A program made the position numbers and the translations under genes. A stretch of DNA of 64,000 nt from Pseudolabrys sp. (GTDB lineage Bacteria > Pseudomonadota > Alphaproteobacteria > Rhizobiales > Xanthobacteraceae). The notes beneath the pieces were generated by a model. The model was not told the origin of the DNA and did not search any database. It saw only the letters and a list, made by a program, of their open reading frames with translations. Of the stretch, positions 9,779 to 22,000 are shown one piece after another. Position 1 is the stretch's first letter. Each line of letters starts with the position of its first letter. The DNA lies in NCBI GenBank assembly GCA_030684935.1, contig JAUXXH010000023.1, positions 62,001 to 126,000 on the forward strand, given 5' to 3'.

Positions 9779-10903
9779 CTATTGGTCTCCGCGCTCATAC
9801 CGTTCGACAAATCGCGGCGAAATCCGGCGCAAACGCTCGATATCCACCCGGCCCGACCGCGTGATGTAGCTCATGGCGAAGTCGGCGGGGGCCAGGTCCA
9901 TGTGCGCGGCGAAGTTGGCGTACCAGGCAGCGCTGGCCTCGGCGCCGGCGACGATCTTGTCGGCGATGGACCGGCGCGCCGCCTCGAAGGCCGGCAAGGC
10001 GGCAGCGACGTCGTCGCCCTGAGCGGCCAGCGCCTTGTCGAGCGCGATGGCGTCTTCCAGCGCCAGCCGTGTGCCGGAGCCGATCGAGAAATGCGCGGTA
10101 TGCAACGCGTCGCCGATCAGCACGTGACGGCCATTATGCCAGCGCGCATTGCGCACCACGGGAAACTGCCGCCAGATCGAGTTGTTGGAAATCAGCGGGC
10201 GACCGCCCAGCGCATCGGCGAACACCTTTTCGCACAGCGCGCGGGATTCCGCGTCGGTCAGCCGTTCGAAGTTGCGGGCGAACGTGGCCTCGTCCATCTC
10301 GACGATGAAGGTGCTGCGGCCGGGCGCGTAGCGGTAATGATGCGCGTTGAAGGCGCCGATCGGCGTGTGGCGGAAGGTCTGGGTCAACGTCTCGTAGGTC
10401 TGGCTGGTGCCGAACCAGGCGAAGCGGTTGGACAGATAATAGACGCTGGCGCCGAACGCATCGGTGAAGGTGCGGCGCACCAGCGAATTGACGCCGTCGG
10501 CGCCGACCACCAGATCGGCGTCGCCGAGTTCATCGAGCGAAGCGACGACGCGGCCGAACTGCGGCTCGACGCCGACCGAGCGCAGGCGCTGCTGCAACAG
10601 TTGCAGCAGCTTCAGCCGGCCGATGGCGGCAAAGCCGATGCCGTCGATGACGATGCGCTCATTGCGATGGACCAGCGCGATATCGTTCCACGATTCCATG
10701 TGCGGCGCGATCGCCGCGAAGGTCTCCGGATCGTCGTCACGCAGAAACTCGAGCGCGCGGTCGGAGAACACCACGCCGAAACCGAAGGTGGCGTCGGGCT
10801 GGTTCTGTTCGATCACGGTAATATCGGCGTCGGCGCGACGGCGCTTGATCAGATAGGCAAGGTAAAGTCCGGCCGGGCCGGCGCCGAGTATGGTGATGCG
10901 CAT
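9779..10903 (-). CDS. FAD-dependent monooxygenase, salicylyl-CoA 5-hydroxylase-like
   Basis: A 374-residue flavoprotein hydroxylase. The N-terminal FAD-binding GAGPAGLYLA is at residues 7-16, TFGFGVVFSD at about residue 40 and the second FAD motif GDALHTAHFSIGSGTRLALE near residue 280. The FGFGVVFSD block is typical of hydroxylases acting on aromatic CoA thioesters, such as salicylyl-CoA 5-hydroxylase and the N-terminal half of 2-aminobenzoyl-CoA monooxygenase. It stands alone here, with no CoA ligase or thioesterase beside it, so the substrate assignment is an inference from family resemblance. Confidence 0.8.
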   Translation of the reverse strand: MRITILGAGPAGLYLAYLIKRRRADADITVIEQNQPDATFGFGVVFSDRALEFLRDDDPETFAAIAPHMESWNDIALVHRNERIVIDGIGFAAIGRLKLLQLLQQRLRSVGVEPQFGRVVASLDELGDADLVVGADGVNSLVRRTFTDAFGASVYYLSNRFAWFGTSQTYETLTQTFRHTPIGAFNAHHYRYAPGRSTFIVEMDEATFARNFERLTDAESRALCEKVFADALGGRPLISNNSIWRQFPVVRNARWHNGRHVLIGDALHTAHFSIGSGTRLALEDAIALDKALAAQGDDVAAALPAFEAARRSIADKIVAGAEASAAWYANFAAHMDLAPADFAMSYITRSGRVDIERLRRISPRFVERYERGDQ

Positions 10904-10935
10904 GACTGACCATTACCGCAAAGCCTCTCGACCGT

Positions 10936-11017
10936 CATGCCCGGCCTTGTGCCGGGCATCCACGTGTTGGCAAAGGAAGTACGACGTGGATGGCCGGGAC
11001 AAGCCCGGCCATGACGA
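10936..11017. repeat. Palindromic intergenic repeat (GCCGGGCTTGTCCCGGC family)
   Basis: Two inverted arms (GTCATGCCCGGCCTTGTGCC and its near complement ending GCCCGGCCATGAC) surround a short loop with the motif CATCCACG. Related copies lie at about 20032, 40361, 45769 and 63835. The copy fills most of the gap between two divergent genes. Confidence 0.75.
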
Positions 11018-11074
11018 CTTTTCGTCCATCCGTGCTATCAGGCATTTCAGCTCCCCCAACCGAAAGACCCGCCC

Positions 11075-11539
11075 ATGTTACTGAACAGCCTGCTCCTCGC
11101 CGCCCACGTCATCGGCGCCGTCGTCTGGGTCGGCGGCATGTTCGCGGCCTATGTCTGCCTGCGCCCCGCCACCGGCGCCATGGAGCCGCCGCTGCGGCTG
11201 AAGTTGTGGCGTGATTTCTTCGCCAAATTCTTTCCGTGGGTCTGGGTCTCCGTGCTGCTGCTGCTCGGCAGCGGCTACTGGATGATGTTTGCGAGTTTCG
11301 GCGGCTTCAAGGGCGCGCCGCTTTACATCAACCTGATGCAATTGCTCGGTCTGGTCATGACCGGCCTGTTCATCTGGCTGTTTCACGGGCCGTGGCTGAA
11401 GTTCAAGCGCGCCGCCGACGCGCAGCAGTTCCCTGTCGCGGCGGGCCACCTCGGTCGCATCCGCCAGATCATCGCAGTGAACCTGCCGCTCGGGCTGCTG
11501 GTGACCGTGATCGGCGCAACGGGACGGTATTGGGGGTAG
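11075..11539 (+). CDS. CopD family membrane protein
   Basis: A 154-residue protein with four hydrophobic segments and the features AAHVIGAVVWVGGMFAA at the start and HLGRIRQIIAVNLPLG near the end. These fit the CopD/YozB group of small integral membrane proteins, some of which act in copper resistance and others of which are uncharacterised. The His residues in the first and last helices could bind metal or heme. No copper gene is nearby, so the role in copper is not supported by context. Confidence 0.75.
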   Translation: MLLNSLLLAAHVIGAVVWVGGMFAAYVCLRPATGAMEPPLRLKLWRDFFAKFFPWVWVSVLLLLGSGYWMMFASFGGFKGAPLYINLMQLLGLVMTGLFIWLFHGPWLKFKRAADAQQFPVAAGHLGRIRQIIAVNLPLGLLVTVIGATGRYWG

Positions 11540-11545
11540 TTCTTC

Positions 11546-11569
11546 CCTCTCCCCGCAAGCGGGGAGAGG
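11546..11569. terminator. Hairpin between convergent genes
   Basis: A perfect 11-bp stem, CCTCTCCCCGC and GCGGGGAGAGG, with a 2-base loop, between the CopD gene and the phosphomannomutase gene that faces it. It probably works as a bidirectional terminator. Its arm resembles the end of the palindromic element found inside hrpB at about 14811-14923. Confidence 0.5.
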
Positions 11570-11579
11570 TGAAGAGCGG

Positions 11580-13079
11580 CTAAATCGTCTGATTGTACTC
11601 GCCCACCTCGGAATGCGTGCGCAGCACGGCGTCGACCGACTTGAACATCTCGCGCATACGCTGCTCCGACGCCGGGCTCTCGACCACCACCACCAGCTCC
11701 GGCTTGTTCGATGACGCCCGCACCAGACCCCAGGTGCCGTCCTCGACGGTGACGCGCACGCCGTTGACGGTGTTGAGATCGCGGATCGGCTGACCGTCGA
11801 ATTTTTCGTTTTTGGCCTTCAGCCCCTCGAAATGCTTCACCACCTGCTCGACGATGCCGTACTTCTTTTCGTCGTCGCAATGCGGCGACATGGTCGGCGA
11901 GCCCCAGGTCTTGGGCAGCGCCTTGCGCAGGTCGGCCATGGTCTTGTCCGGGTTGCGGTCGAGCATGTCGCAGACCGCCAGCGCGAAGATCATGCCGTCG
12001 TCATAGCCGCGGCCGAACGGCTTGTTGAAGAAGAAGTGGCCCGACTTCTCGAAGCCGGCCAGCGCGCCGAGATCGTTGACGCGTCGCTTGATGTAGGAAT
12101 GACCGGTCTTCCAGTAGTCGACCTTGACGCCGTTGGCCTTCAGCACCGGATCGGTCAGGAACAGGCCGGTCGACTTCACGTCGACCACGAAGGTGGCGTT
12201 CTTGTGCAGCGACGACATGTCGCGCGCCAGCATGACGCCGACCTTGTCGGCGAAAATCTCCTCGCCTTCGTTGTCGACCACGCCGCAGCGATCGCCGTCG
12301 CCGTCAAAGCCCAGCGCCACATCGGCCTTGTTCAGCAACACCGCGTCGCGCATGGCGTGCAGCATCTTCATGTCTTCGGTGTTCGGATTGTAGCGCGGGA
12401 AGGTGTGGTCGAGTTCGCAGTCGAGCGGGATCACCTCGCAGCCGATCGCTTCCAGCACCCTTGGCGCAAAGGCCCCGGCGGTGCCGTTGCCGCAGGCGGC
12501 GACGACCTTCAGCTTGCGCTTGATCTTCGGCCGGGTGGTGATGTCGGCGATGTAGCGGTCGGGGAAGTTCTCGACGAATACGTAGGAGCCGCCGCCCTTG
12601 AGGTCGAACTGGGCGTTGAGCACGATTTCCTTGAGCCGCGTCATTTCCTTCGGCCCGAAGGTCAGCGGCCGGTTGGCGCCCATCTTCACGCCGGTCCAGC
12701 CATTGTCGTTGTGCGAGGCGGTGACCATGGCGACGCAGGGCACGTCCAGTTCGAACTGGGCGAAATAGGCCATCGGCGTGATGCACAGGCCGATGTCGTG
12801 CACCTTGCAGCCGGCGGCCATCAGGCCCGACACCAGCGCCATCTTCACCGAGGCGGAATAGCCGCGGAAGTCGTGGCCGGTGACGATCTCCGGCTTCACG
12901 CCCATCTCGCGGATCAGCGTGCCAAGTCCCATGCCGAGGGCCTGGATGCCCATCAGGTTGATTTCTTTCTCCAGCAGCCAGCGCGCGTCGTATTCGCGGA
13001 AGCCGGTCGCCTTTACCAGCGGCGAGGACTCATAGGCATAGGTGTTCGGGGTCAGCGCGGGCTTCGGTGTGGGAAACAT
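11580..13079 (-). CDS. Phosphomannomutase/phosphoglucomutase
   Basis: A 499-residue alpha-D-phosphohexomutase that interconverts hexose 1- and 6-phosphates for surface polysaccharide precursors. The phosphoserine loop VTASHNDNGWTGVKMG is near residue 120, the metal loop GFDGDGDRCGVVD near 265, the sugar loop GFEKSGHFFF near 350 and the phosphate-binding RASSNKPEL near 460. All four motifs of the family are intact. The ATG at 13079 has GAGG 5-8 bases upstream and is preferred over a longer frame. Its UDP-sugar neighbour ugd lies about 3 kb further along, so both may serve exopolysaccharide or lipopolysaccharide synthesis. Confidence 0.92.
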   Translation of the reverse strand: MFPTPKPALTPNTYAYESSPLVKATGFREYDARWLLEKEINLMGIQALGMGLGTLIREMGVKPEIVTGHDFRGYSASVKMALVSGLMAAGCKVHDIGLCITPMAYFAQFELDVPCVAMVTASHNDNGWTGVKMGANRPLTFGPKEMTRLKEIVLNAQFDLKGGGSYVFVENFPDRYIADITTRPKIKRKLKVVAACGNGTAGAFAPRVLEAIGCEVIPLDCELDHTFPRYNPNTEDMKMLHAMRDAVLLNKADVALGFDGDGDRCGVVDNEGEEIFADKVGVMLARDMSSLHKNATFVVDVKSTGLFLTDPVLKANGVKVDYWKTGHSYIKRRVNDLGALAGFEKSGHFFFNKPFGRGYDDGMIFALAVCDMLDRNPDKTMADLRKALPKTWGSPTMSPHCDDEKKYGIVEQVVKHFEGLKAKNEKFDGQPIRDLNTVNGVRVTVEDGTWGLVRASSNKPELVVVVESPASEQRMREMFKSVDAVLRTHSEVGEYNQTI

Positions 13080-13180
13080 CAGGTCCTCGGAAATGCAGGC
13101 GGGCGTTGTGAAATTCCATACCCTAACGTTCGGGACAGGCAAAGCGGTCCCTAGGCGGTCGAGAAAATCGGAAGGACGGC

Positions 13181-13684
13181 CTACTGCTCCAACACCATGC
13201 GGCCATTGGCATATTCGTAGCGCTTGAGGCGCGACAAAAACGACATGCCGAGCAGATTCTGCCCCAGCGCCGCATCGGGCAGCACCAGCGCCGGCACGTC
13301 GTCGACCCGCAGACCGCCGATCTCGATGCGGTCGATCCGGGCCGGCGCGGCCTTGATAGAGCCGTTCGCGGTCGAGACGGTCGCGGTGTAATCGCTGCGC
13401 ATCGGGCGGATGCCGATCTTCGCCGCGTCGGATTCACGGACGATGACCAGCGAGGCGCCGGTGTCGACCAGGAAGTCCATCGAGCGGCCGGCAATCCGCG
13501 CATCGGCCTTGAAGTGACCGCCGCGGTCGGCGGCCAGCGTCAGGCTGCGGCCCGACGCGACCGTTGGCTGCACCGCGGCCCGCGCGACAGGGACGGCCGG
13601 CACCTCGACCGCCTGGTCGGCAAAGCGCGCCAGCACGCCACCGGCGACCAGCACGACCGCGGCAATGAGGAGGATGTTGCGCAT
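13181..13684 (-). CDS. Membrane-anchored retropepsin-like aspartic protease (TIGR02281 type)
   Basis: A 167-residue protein with an N-terminal membrane segment (about residues 4-19) and a single clan AA aspartic protease domain. The catalytic motif FLVDTGASLVIV is near residue 72 and the LLGMSFLSRL segment near residue 145. Such proteins are common in alphaproteobacteria. They should be active as dimers, since each chain gives one Asp, and should face the periplasm. The substrate is unknown. It lies on the same strand as phosphomannomutase but with about 100 bases between them. The ATG at 13684 starts the membrane segment. Confidence 0.85.
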   Translation of the reverse strand: MRNILLIAAVVLVAGGVLARFADQAVEVPAVPVARAAVQPTVASGRSLTLAADRGGHFKADARIAGRSMDFLVDTGASLVIVRESDAAKIGIRPMRSDYTATVSTANGSIKAAPARIDRIEIGGLRVDDVPALVLPDAALGQNLLGMSFLSRLKRYEYANGRMVLEQ

Positions 13685-13811
13685 GAGACGGTGACCTGTT
13701 GATGAACGGGGATATCGCACGTGCGTCGCCAAAGCGGCCTTAACGCGATCGAACACGGTCCGGCGGCGCAGCCGCCATGGTGAGCGGCTAGTTAAGGCGA
13801 TGCCGACAAGT

Positions 13812-16397
<2,586 letters not shown>

Positions 16398-16435
16398 GGC
16401 CGCGCTTACCTATCCCCGCACGCGGGGCGTCAGCC

Positions 16436-17746
16436 TCACGCCCGGCCCCGCCCGACGCTTTCATAGACAAAGCCGTGCCGCTCGACTTCTTCCGGCCGGT
16501 AGATGTTGCGCAGGTCGACCATCACCGGCCGCGCCATCACGCCCTTGAGCCGGTCGAAATCGAGCGCGCGGAACTGCTCCCACTCGGTCACGATCACCAG
16601 CGCCGAGGCGCCCTCGGCACAGGAATAGGCGTCGTCGCAGAACGTGACGTGATCGACCGCGCCTTTCGCCGCCGCCATGCCTTCCGGATCGTAGGCGCGC
16701 ACCTTGGCGCCCATGTCCTGCAGCGCCGTGATCAGCGGGATCGACGGCGCCTCGCGCATGTCGTCGGTGTTCGGCTTGAAGGTCAAGCCGAGCACGGCGA
16801 CGGTCTTGCCGCGCAGATCGCCGCCGAGCACGTTCGACACCTTGCGCGCCATCGCCCGCTTGCGCGCATCGTTGACCGCCACCACCGCTTCGACGATGCG
16901 CAGCGGCGCGCCGTTGTCCTGGCCGGTCTTGATCAGCGCCACGGTGTCCTTCGGAAAACACGAGCCGCCATAGCCCGGTCCGGCGTGCAGGAATTTGGCG
17001 CCGATACGGTTGTCGAGCCCGATGCCGCGGGCGACTTCCTGCACGTCGGCGCCGACTTTTTCGGCGAGATCGGCGATCTCGTTGATGAAGGTGATCTTGG
17101 TGGCAAGGAAAGCGTTGGCCGCGTACTTGATCAGCTCCGCTGTGCGGCGGTCGGTGAACAAAAGCGGCGAGCGGTTGAGATACAGCGGCCGGTACAGCGC
17201 CGTCATCACCTCGCGGGCCCGCGGCTCGTCGGTGCCGACGACGATGCGGTCCGGATGCTTGAAATCGCGGATCGCCGCGCCCTCGCGCAGGAATTCCGGG
17301 TTCGACACCACCGCGCAATCGATATCGGCGCGCGCCTCGCGCATGATGCGCTCGACCTCGTCGCCGGTGCCGACCGGTACCGTCGATTTGGTGATGACCA
17401 CGGTGTAGCCATCGAGCGCCCCGGCGATCTCGCGGGCGGCGGCGAATACAAAGGACAGGTCGGCGTGGCCATCGCCGCGCCGCGACGGCGTGCCGACGGC
17501 GATGAAGACCGCGTCGGCGCCCTTGACCGCGCCGGCGAGTTCGGTGGTGAAGGTGAGCCTGCCGCCACGCACGTTGCTGGCGACCAGGTCGCTCAGGCCC
17601 GGTTCGTAGATCGGCATCTCGCCGCGCTCAAGCGCCGCGATCTTGGCGGCGTCCTTGTCAACACAGACCACGTCATGGCCGAAATCGGCAAAGCAGACTC
17701 CGGAAACGAGGCCGACATAGCCGGTGCCGATCATGGCCACGCGCAT
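16436..17746 (-). CDS. ugd: UDP-glucose 6-dehydrogenase
   Basis: A 436-residue enzyme that oxidises UDP-glucose to UDP-glucuronate with two NAD+, for acidic polysaccharides and lipid A or core sugars. It has the NAD motif GTGYVGLVSG at residues 8-17, SNPEFLREGAA near 162 and the catalytic-cysteine motif GYGGSCFPKD near 256. The C-terminal domain has LGLTFKPNTDDMREAPS. The ATG at 17746 is chosen over an in-frame TTG two codons earlier. It leads hrpB on the same strand, and an acyltransferase gene starts divergently 150 bases away. Confidence 0.95.
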   Translation of the reverse strand: MRVAMIGTGYVGLVSGVCFADFGHDVVCVDKDAAKIAALERGEMPIYEPGLSDLVASNVRGGRLTFTTELAGAVKGADAVFIAVGTPSRRGDGHADLSFVFAAAREIAGALDGYTVVITKSTVPVGTGDEVERIMREARADIDCAVVSNPEFLREGAAIRDFKHPDRIVVGTDEPRAREVMTALYRPLYLNRSPLLFTDRRTAELIKYAANAFLATKITFINEIADLAEKVGADVQEVARGIGLDNRIGAKFLHAGPGYGGSCFPKDTVALIKTGQDNGAPLRIVEAVVAVNDARKRAMARKVSNVLGGDLRGKTVAVLGLTFKPNTDDMREAPSIPLITALQDMGAKVRAYDPEGMAAAKGAVDHVTFCDDAYSCAEGASALVIVTEWEQFRALDFDRLKGVMARPVMVDLRNIYRPEEVERHGFVYESVGRGRA

Positions 17747-17897
17747 GAGCAAATCCGCCGTTTATGGTTAACCGATTTATGACCGGGCTGGAGGGTTCCC
17801 ATAGCAGAGCCGCGAACCGGTTGCGAGAGCCACGAATCGCGATTTTTCTGCGATCGCGTAAACGCCAATGAAACCGTCACTGTGGCATTGAGCCGGC

Positions 17898-18944
17898 ATG
17901 GAAAGCGTCAAGACACATGACGGGCGGATCGACTGGGTCGACTACGCCAAGGGCATCTGCATCATCCTGGTTGTGATGATGCATTCGACGCTGGGCGTCG
18001 AAGCCGCCACCGGCCAGACCGGCTGGCTGCATGCCGTGGTCGAATTCGCGCTGCCGTTCCGGGTGCCGGCCTTCTTCCTGATTTCCGGCCTGTTCCTCGC
18101 CCACACCATCGATCGCGACTGGCGGGTCTATCTCGACCGCAAGGTCCTGCACTTCGTCTATTTCTATCTGCTGTGGATGACGATCCAGTTCGTCTTCAAG
18201 GCGCCGGGCATCGCCGCCGCCAGCGGCGTGTCGGAAGTGGCGCGGCTCTATCTGATGTCACTGATCGATCCGTTCGGCACGCTGTGGTTCATTTATCTGC
18301 TGCCGATCTTCTTCGTGGTGACAAAGCTCGCGCGCCGCGTGCCGGTGGCCGTCGTCTGGCTGATCGGCGCCGCGCTGGAGATTGCGCCGATCACGACCGG
18401 CTGGACGGCGATCGACGAGTTCGCCGCCCGCTTCGTCTATTTCTACACCGGCTATATCGCCGCGCGTTATGTGTTCGCCCTGGCGGCGCGGGCGCAGACG
18501 CGGCCGGCCCTCACGTTCGCCGCGCTCACTCTGTGGGGTATCGCCACCGCAGCGCTGACACATATCGGTTACGCGACGCTGCCCTTCGCCTCGCTGGCGC
18601 TCGGGCTGATCGGCACCGCCGCGGTGGTCGCCGCCGCGGCGCTGATGGCGATGCACGATGCGTTCCAGCCGCTGCGCTACTGCGGCCGCAACTCAATCGT
18701 CATCTATCTGGCCTTCTTCCTGCCGATGGCGGCGACGCGCGCCTTGCTGCTGAAAACCGGCGGCATCACCGACATCGGCACCATGTCGGCCATCGTCACC
18801 GCCGCCGGCGTCATCGGCGCGCTGACGATCTACTGGCTGGTGCGCGGCACCCCGGCCCGGTTCCTGTTCGAACGGCCGGCCCGGTTCTGGCTGGTGCCGG
18901 AATCGACCCGCAAGGCCAAGATATCGATGCAGCCGGCCGAATAA
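17898..18944 (+). CDS. Acyltransferase 3 family membrane protein
   Basis: A 348-residue integral membrane protein with about ten hydrophobic segments. It opens with the family motif WVDYAKGICIILVVMMHS, in which the His is the likely catalytic base, followed by PFRVPAFFLISGLFL. The family transfers acyl groups to sugars of lipopolysaccharide, exopolysaccharide or glucans. The substrate is unknown. The nearby UDP-glucose dehydrogenase suggests a surface polysaccharide. Confidence 0.85.
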   Translation: MESVKTHDGRIDWVDYAKGICIILVVMMHSTLGVEAATGQTGWLHAVVEFALPFRVPAFFLISGLFLAHTIDRDWRVYLDRKVLHFVYFYLLWMTIQFVFKAPGIAAASGVSEVARLYLMSLIDPFGTLWFIYLLPIFFVVTKLARRVPVAVVWLIGAALEIAPITTGWTAIDEFAARFVYFYTGYIAARYVFALAARAQTRPALTFAALTLWGIATAALTHIGYATLPFASLALGLIGTAAVVAAAALMAMHDAFQPLRYCGRNSIVIYLAFFLPMAATRALLLKTGGITDIGTMSAIVTAAGVIGALTIYWLVRGTPARFLFERPARFWLVPESTRKAKISMQPAE

Positions 18945-19009
18945 TCGGCGTCCACAGGCAGGCCCTTCGCCGGATTGATTAACCGCCTCCGGCGGCCCAC
19001 ATTCGGCCC

Positions 19010-22000
19010 ATGCCAGCATCAAAAGCCAAAGCCAAAACCGCTGTTCCCGCGCCCGCCGCCGCCAACCCGTCGGCACGACCGCTGAAAAAGGGCGACCACA
19101 TCTTCCTGGTCGATGGCTCCGGCTACATTTTCCGCGCCTATCACGCGCTGCCGCCGCTGACCCGCAAGTCCGACGGGTTGCAGGTCAATGCCGTGCTCGG
19201 CTTCTGCAACATGCTGTGGAAGCTGCTGGCCGAAATGCCGAAGGACAACAAGCCGACCCATCTGGCCGTGATCTTCGACAAGTCGGAGAAAACCTTCCGC
19301 ACCGATTTCTATCCGCAATACAAGGCGCACCGCCCCGACCTGCCGGAAGACCTGCGGCCGCAGTTCCCGCTGATCCGCGACGCCGTGCGCGCCTTCGAAA
19401 TCCCGTGTCTCGAGCAGGCCGGCTTCGAGGCCGACGATCTGATCGCGACCTATGCACGACTCGCCTGCGAGGCCGGCGCCACCGCCACCATCGTCTCCTC
19501 CGACAAGGACCTGATGCAGCTCGTCAATGACTGCGTCACCATGTACGACACGATGAAGGACAAGCGCATCGGCCCGGCCGAGGTGATGGAGAAATTCGGC
19601 GTCGGCCCCGACAAGGTGATCGAGGTGCAGGCGCTGATCGGCGACTCTTCCGACAACGTACCGGGCGTGCCCGGCATCGGCGTCAAGACCGCGGCGCAAC
19701 TGATCACGGAGTACGGCGATCTTGAAACGCTGCTGGCGCGCGCCAGCGAGATCAAGCAGGACAAGCGGCGCCAGACCCTGATCGACAATGCCGAGGTCGC
19801 GCGCATCTCGAAGCGGCTGGTGACGCTCGACCAGAATGTGCCGCTCGAGGTCGCGGTCGACGACCTCGCGGTGCACGAGCCGGATTACAAGAACCTGATT
19901 GCGTTCCTCAAGGCGATGGAATTCTCCACCATCACGCGCCGCGTCGCCGAGAAGAGCGGCATCGATGCGGGGTCGGTGACGGCAGATGCGAGTTTGACGT
20001 CTTCGTCTTCCAGCCCTGCACCATCCCAGACTGTCATGGCCGGGCTTGACCCGGCCATCCATGATGACGCCAGGCAAACGCCGTCCGGCCGAATGGACCC
20101 CCAGGTCAAGCCCGGGGGTGACACTCAGAGTGCTGGGCACGAAAAGTCCCTCACCCCGATCTCGCTGGCCGAACGCCGCCTTGCCGCGCTGCGCACAACC
20201 ACACTCGACACCGCCAAGTACAAAGTCATCGACACGATGCCGGCGTTGCAGGTCGTGATCGCGCGCGCCTATGACACCGGCGTGCTGGCGATCAAGACCG
20301 AAACCAACACGCTCGACCCGTTGCAGGCGGCGCTGTGCGGCCTGGCGCTCGCCGTCGCGCCCAACGAGTCTGCCTATCTGCCGCTCGGCCACCGCGACGC
20401 CAGCGACAGCGAAGCCTCCGGCCTGTTCGCGGCCAAGCTGTGCCAGGGTCAGATTGCCGAAAGCGACGCGCTTGCGGCGCTGAAGGCGGTTCTTGAGAAC
20501 GACGGCGTCATCAAGGTCGGCCATGACATCAAGCGCGACACCTTGGTGCTGGCGCGCCGCGGCATCCGGCTCGGCGCCATCGACGACACCATGCTGATGT
20601 CCTACGTGCTTGACGCCGGCAAGGGACCGCACGACATGGACGCGGTCGCCAACCGCTATCTCGGCCGCAGCCCGTCGCGCTTCCACGAGGTCAAGAACAA
20701 GGACAAGGCGCAGTTCACGCCGGAGGCGACGCCGATCGCGCGCACCGCAGGCTACGCCGCCGAGGACGCCGACGTCACGTTGCGCCTGTGGCAGGCCTTC
20801 AAGCCGCGCATGGCAGCCGAACAGGTCGTCAGCGTCTACGAGACGCTGGAGCGGCCGATGCCGCAAACGCTGGGGCGGATGGAAGAACGCGGCATCTCCA
20901 TCGACCGCACGGTGCTGTCGCGGCTCTCCAACGAGTTCGGCACCACGCAGGTGCGGCTTGAAAAAGAGATCAGCGAGATCGCCGGCACCGAGGTCAATCC
21001 CGGCTCGCCCAAGCAACTCGGCGAGATCCTGTTCGGCAAGATGGGCCTTCCCGGCGGCACCAAGACCAAGACCGGGCAATGGTCGACCGGCGCGCGCGAA
21101 CTGGAAGAACTCGCTGAACAGGGCCACGCGCTGCCGCGCAAGATCCTCGACTGGCGGCAGGTGTCAAAGCTGCGCTCGACCTATACCGAGGCGCTGCCGA
21201 ATTACGTCAATCCGGACACCGGCCGCGTGCACACCTCCTACGCGCTGGCGGCGACCTCGACCGGACGGCTGTCGTCGTCCGAGCCGAATTTGCAGAATAT
21301 CCCGATCCGTACCGAGGAAGGCCGCAAGATCCGCCGCGCCTTTATCGCCGCGCCGGGCAACAAACTGGTCTCGGCCGACTACTCGCAGATCGAACTGCGG
21401 CTGCTGTCGGAAGTGGCCGAGGTGCCGACGCTGCGCCAGGCCTTCAAGGATGGCGTCGACATTCATGCCATGACCGCGTCGGAAATGTTCGGCGTGCCGG
21501 TCAAGGACATGCCATCGGAAATCCGCCGCCGCGCCAAGGCGATCAACTTCGGCATCATCTACGGCATCTCGGCGTTTGGCCTCGCCAACCAGCTCTCGAT
21601 CGAGCGCGAGGAAGCCGGCGCCTACATCAAGAAGTATTTCGAGCGCTTCCCCGGCATCCGCGACTACATGGACGAGACCCGCGAATTCTGCCGCACGCAC
21701 GGCTATGTGCTGACGCTGTTCGGGCGCAAGTGCCACTACCCGGACATCAAGGCGTCGAACGCCTCGATCCGCGCCTTCAACGAGCGCGCGGCGATCAATG
21801 CCCGGCTGCAAGGCTCGGCCGCCGACATCATACGCCGCGCCATGATCCGCATCGAGCCGGAACTGGCCAAGGACAAACTCGGCGCGCAGATGCTGCTGCA
21901 GGTGCACGACGAACTGATCTTCGAAGTGCCGGCGGACGAGGTCGCGCGCACCATTCCGCTTATCAAGAGCGTGATGGAGTCGGCGCCGCACCCGGCGGTG

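Noticed and set aside
19019-21127. A 702-codon open frame on the minus strand
   Set aside because: It is antisense to polA and has no recognisable domain. The polA frame carries all family motifs.
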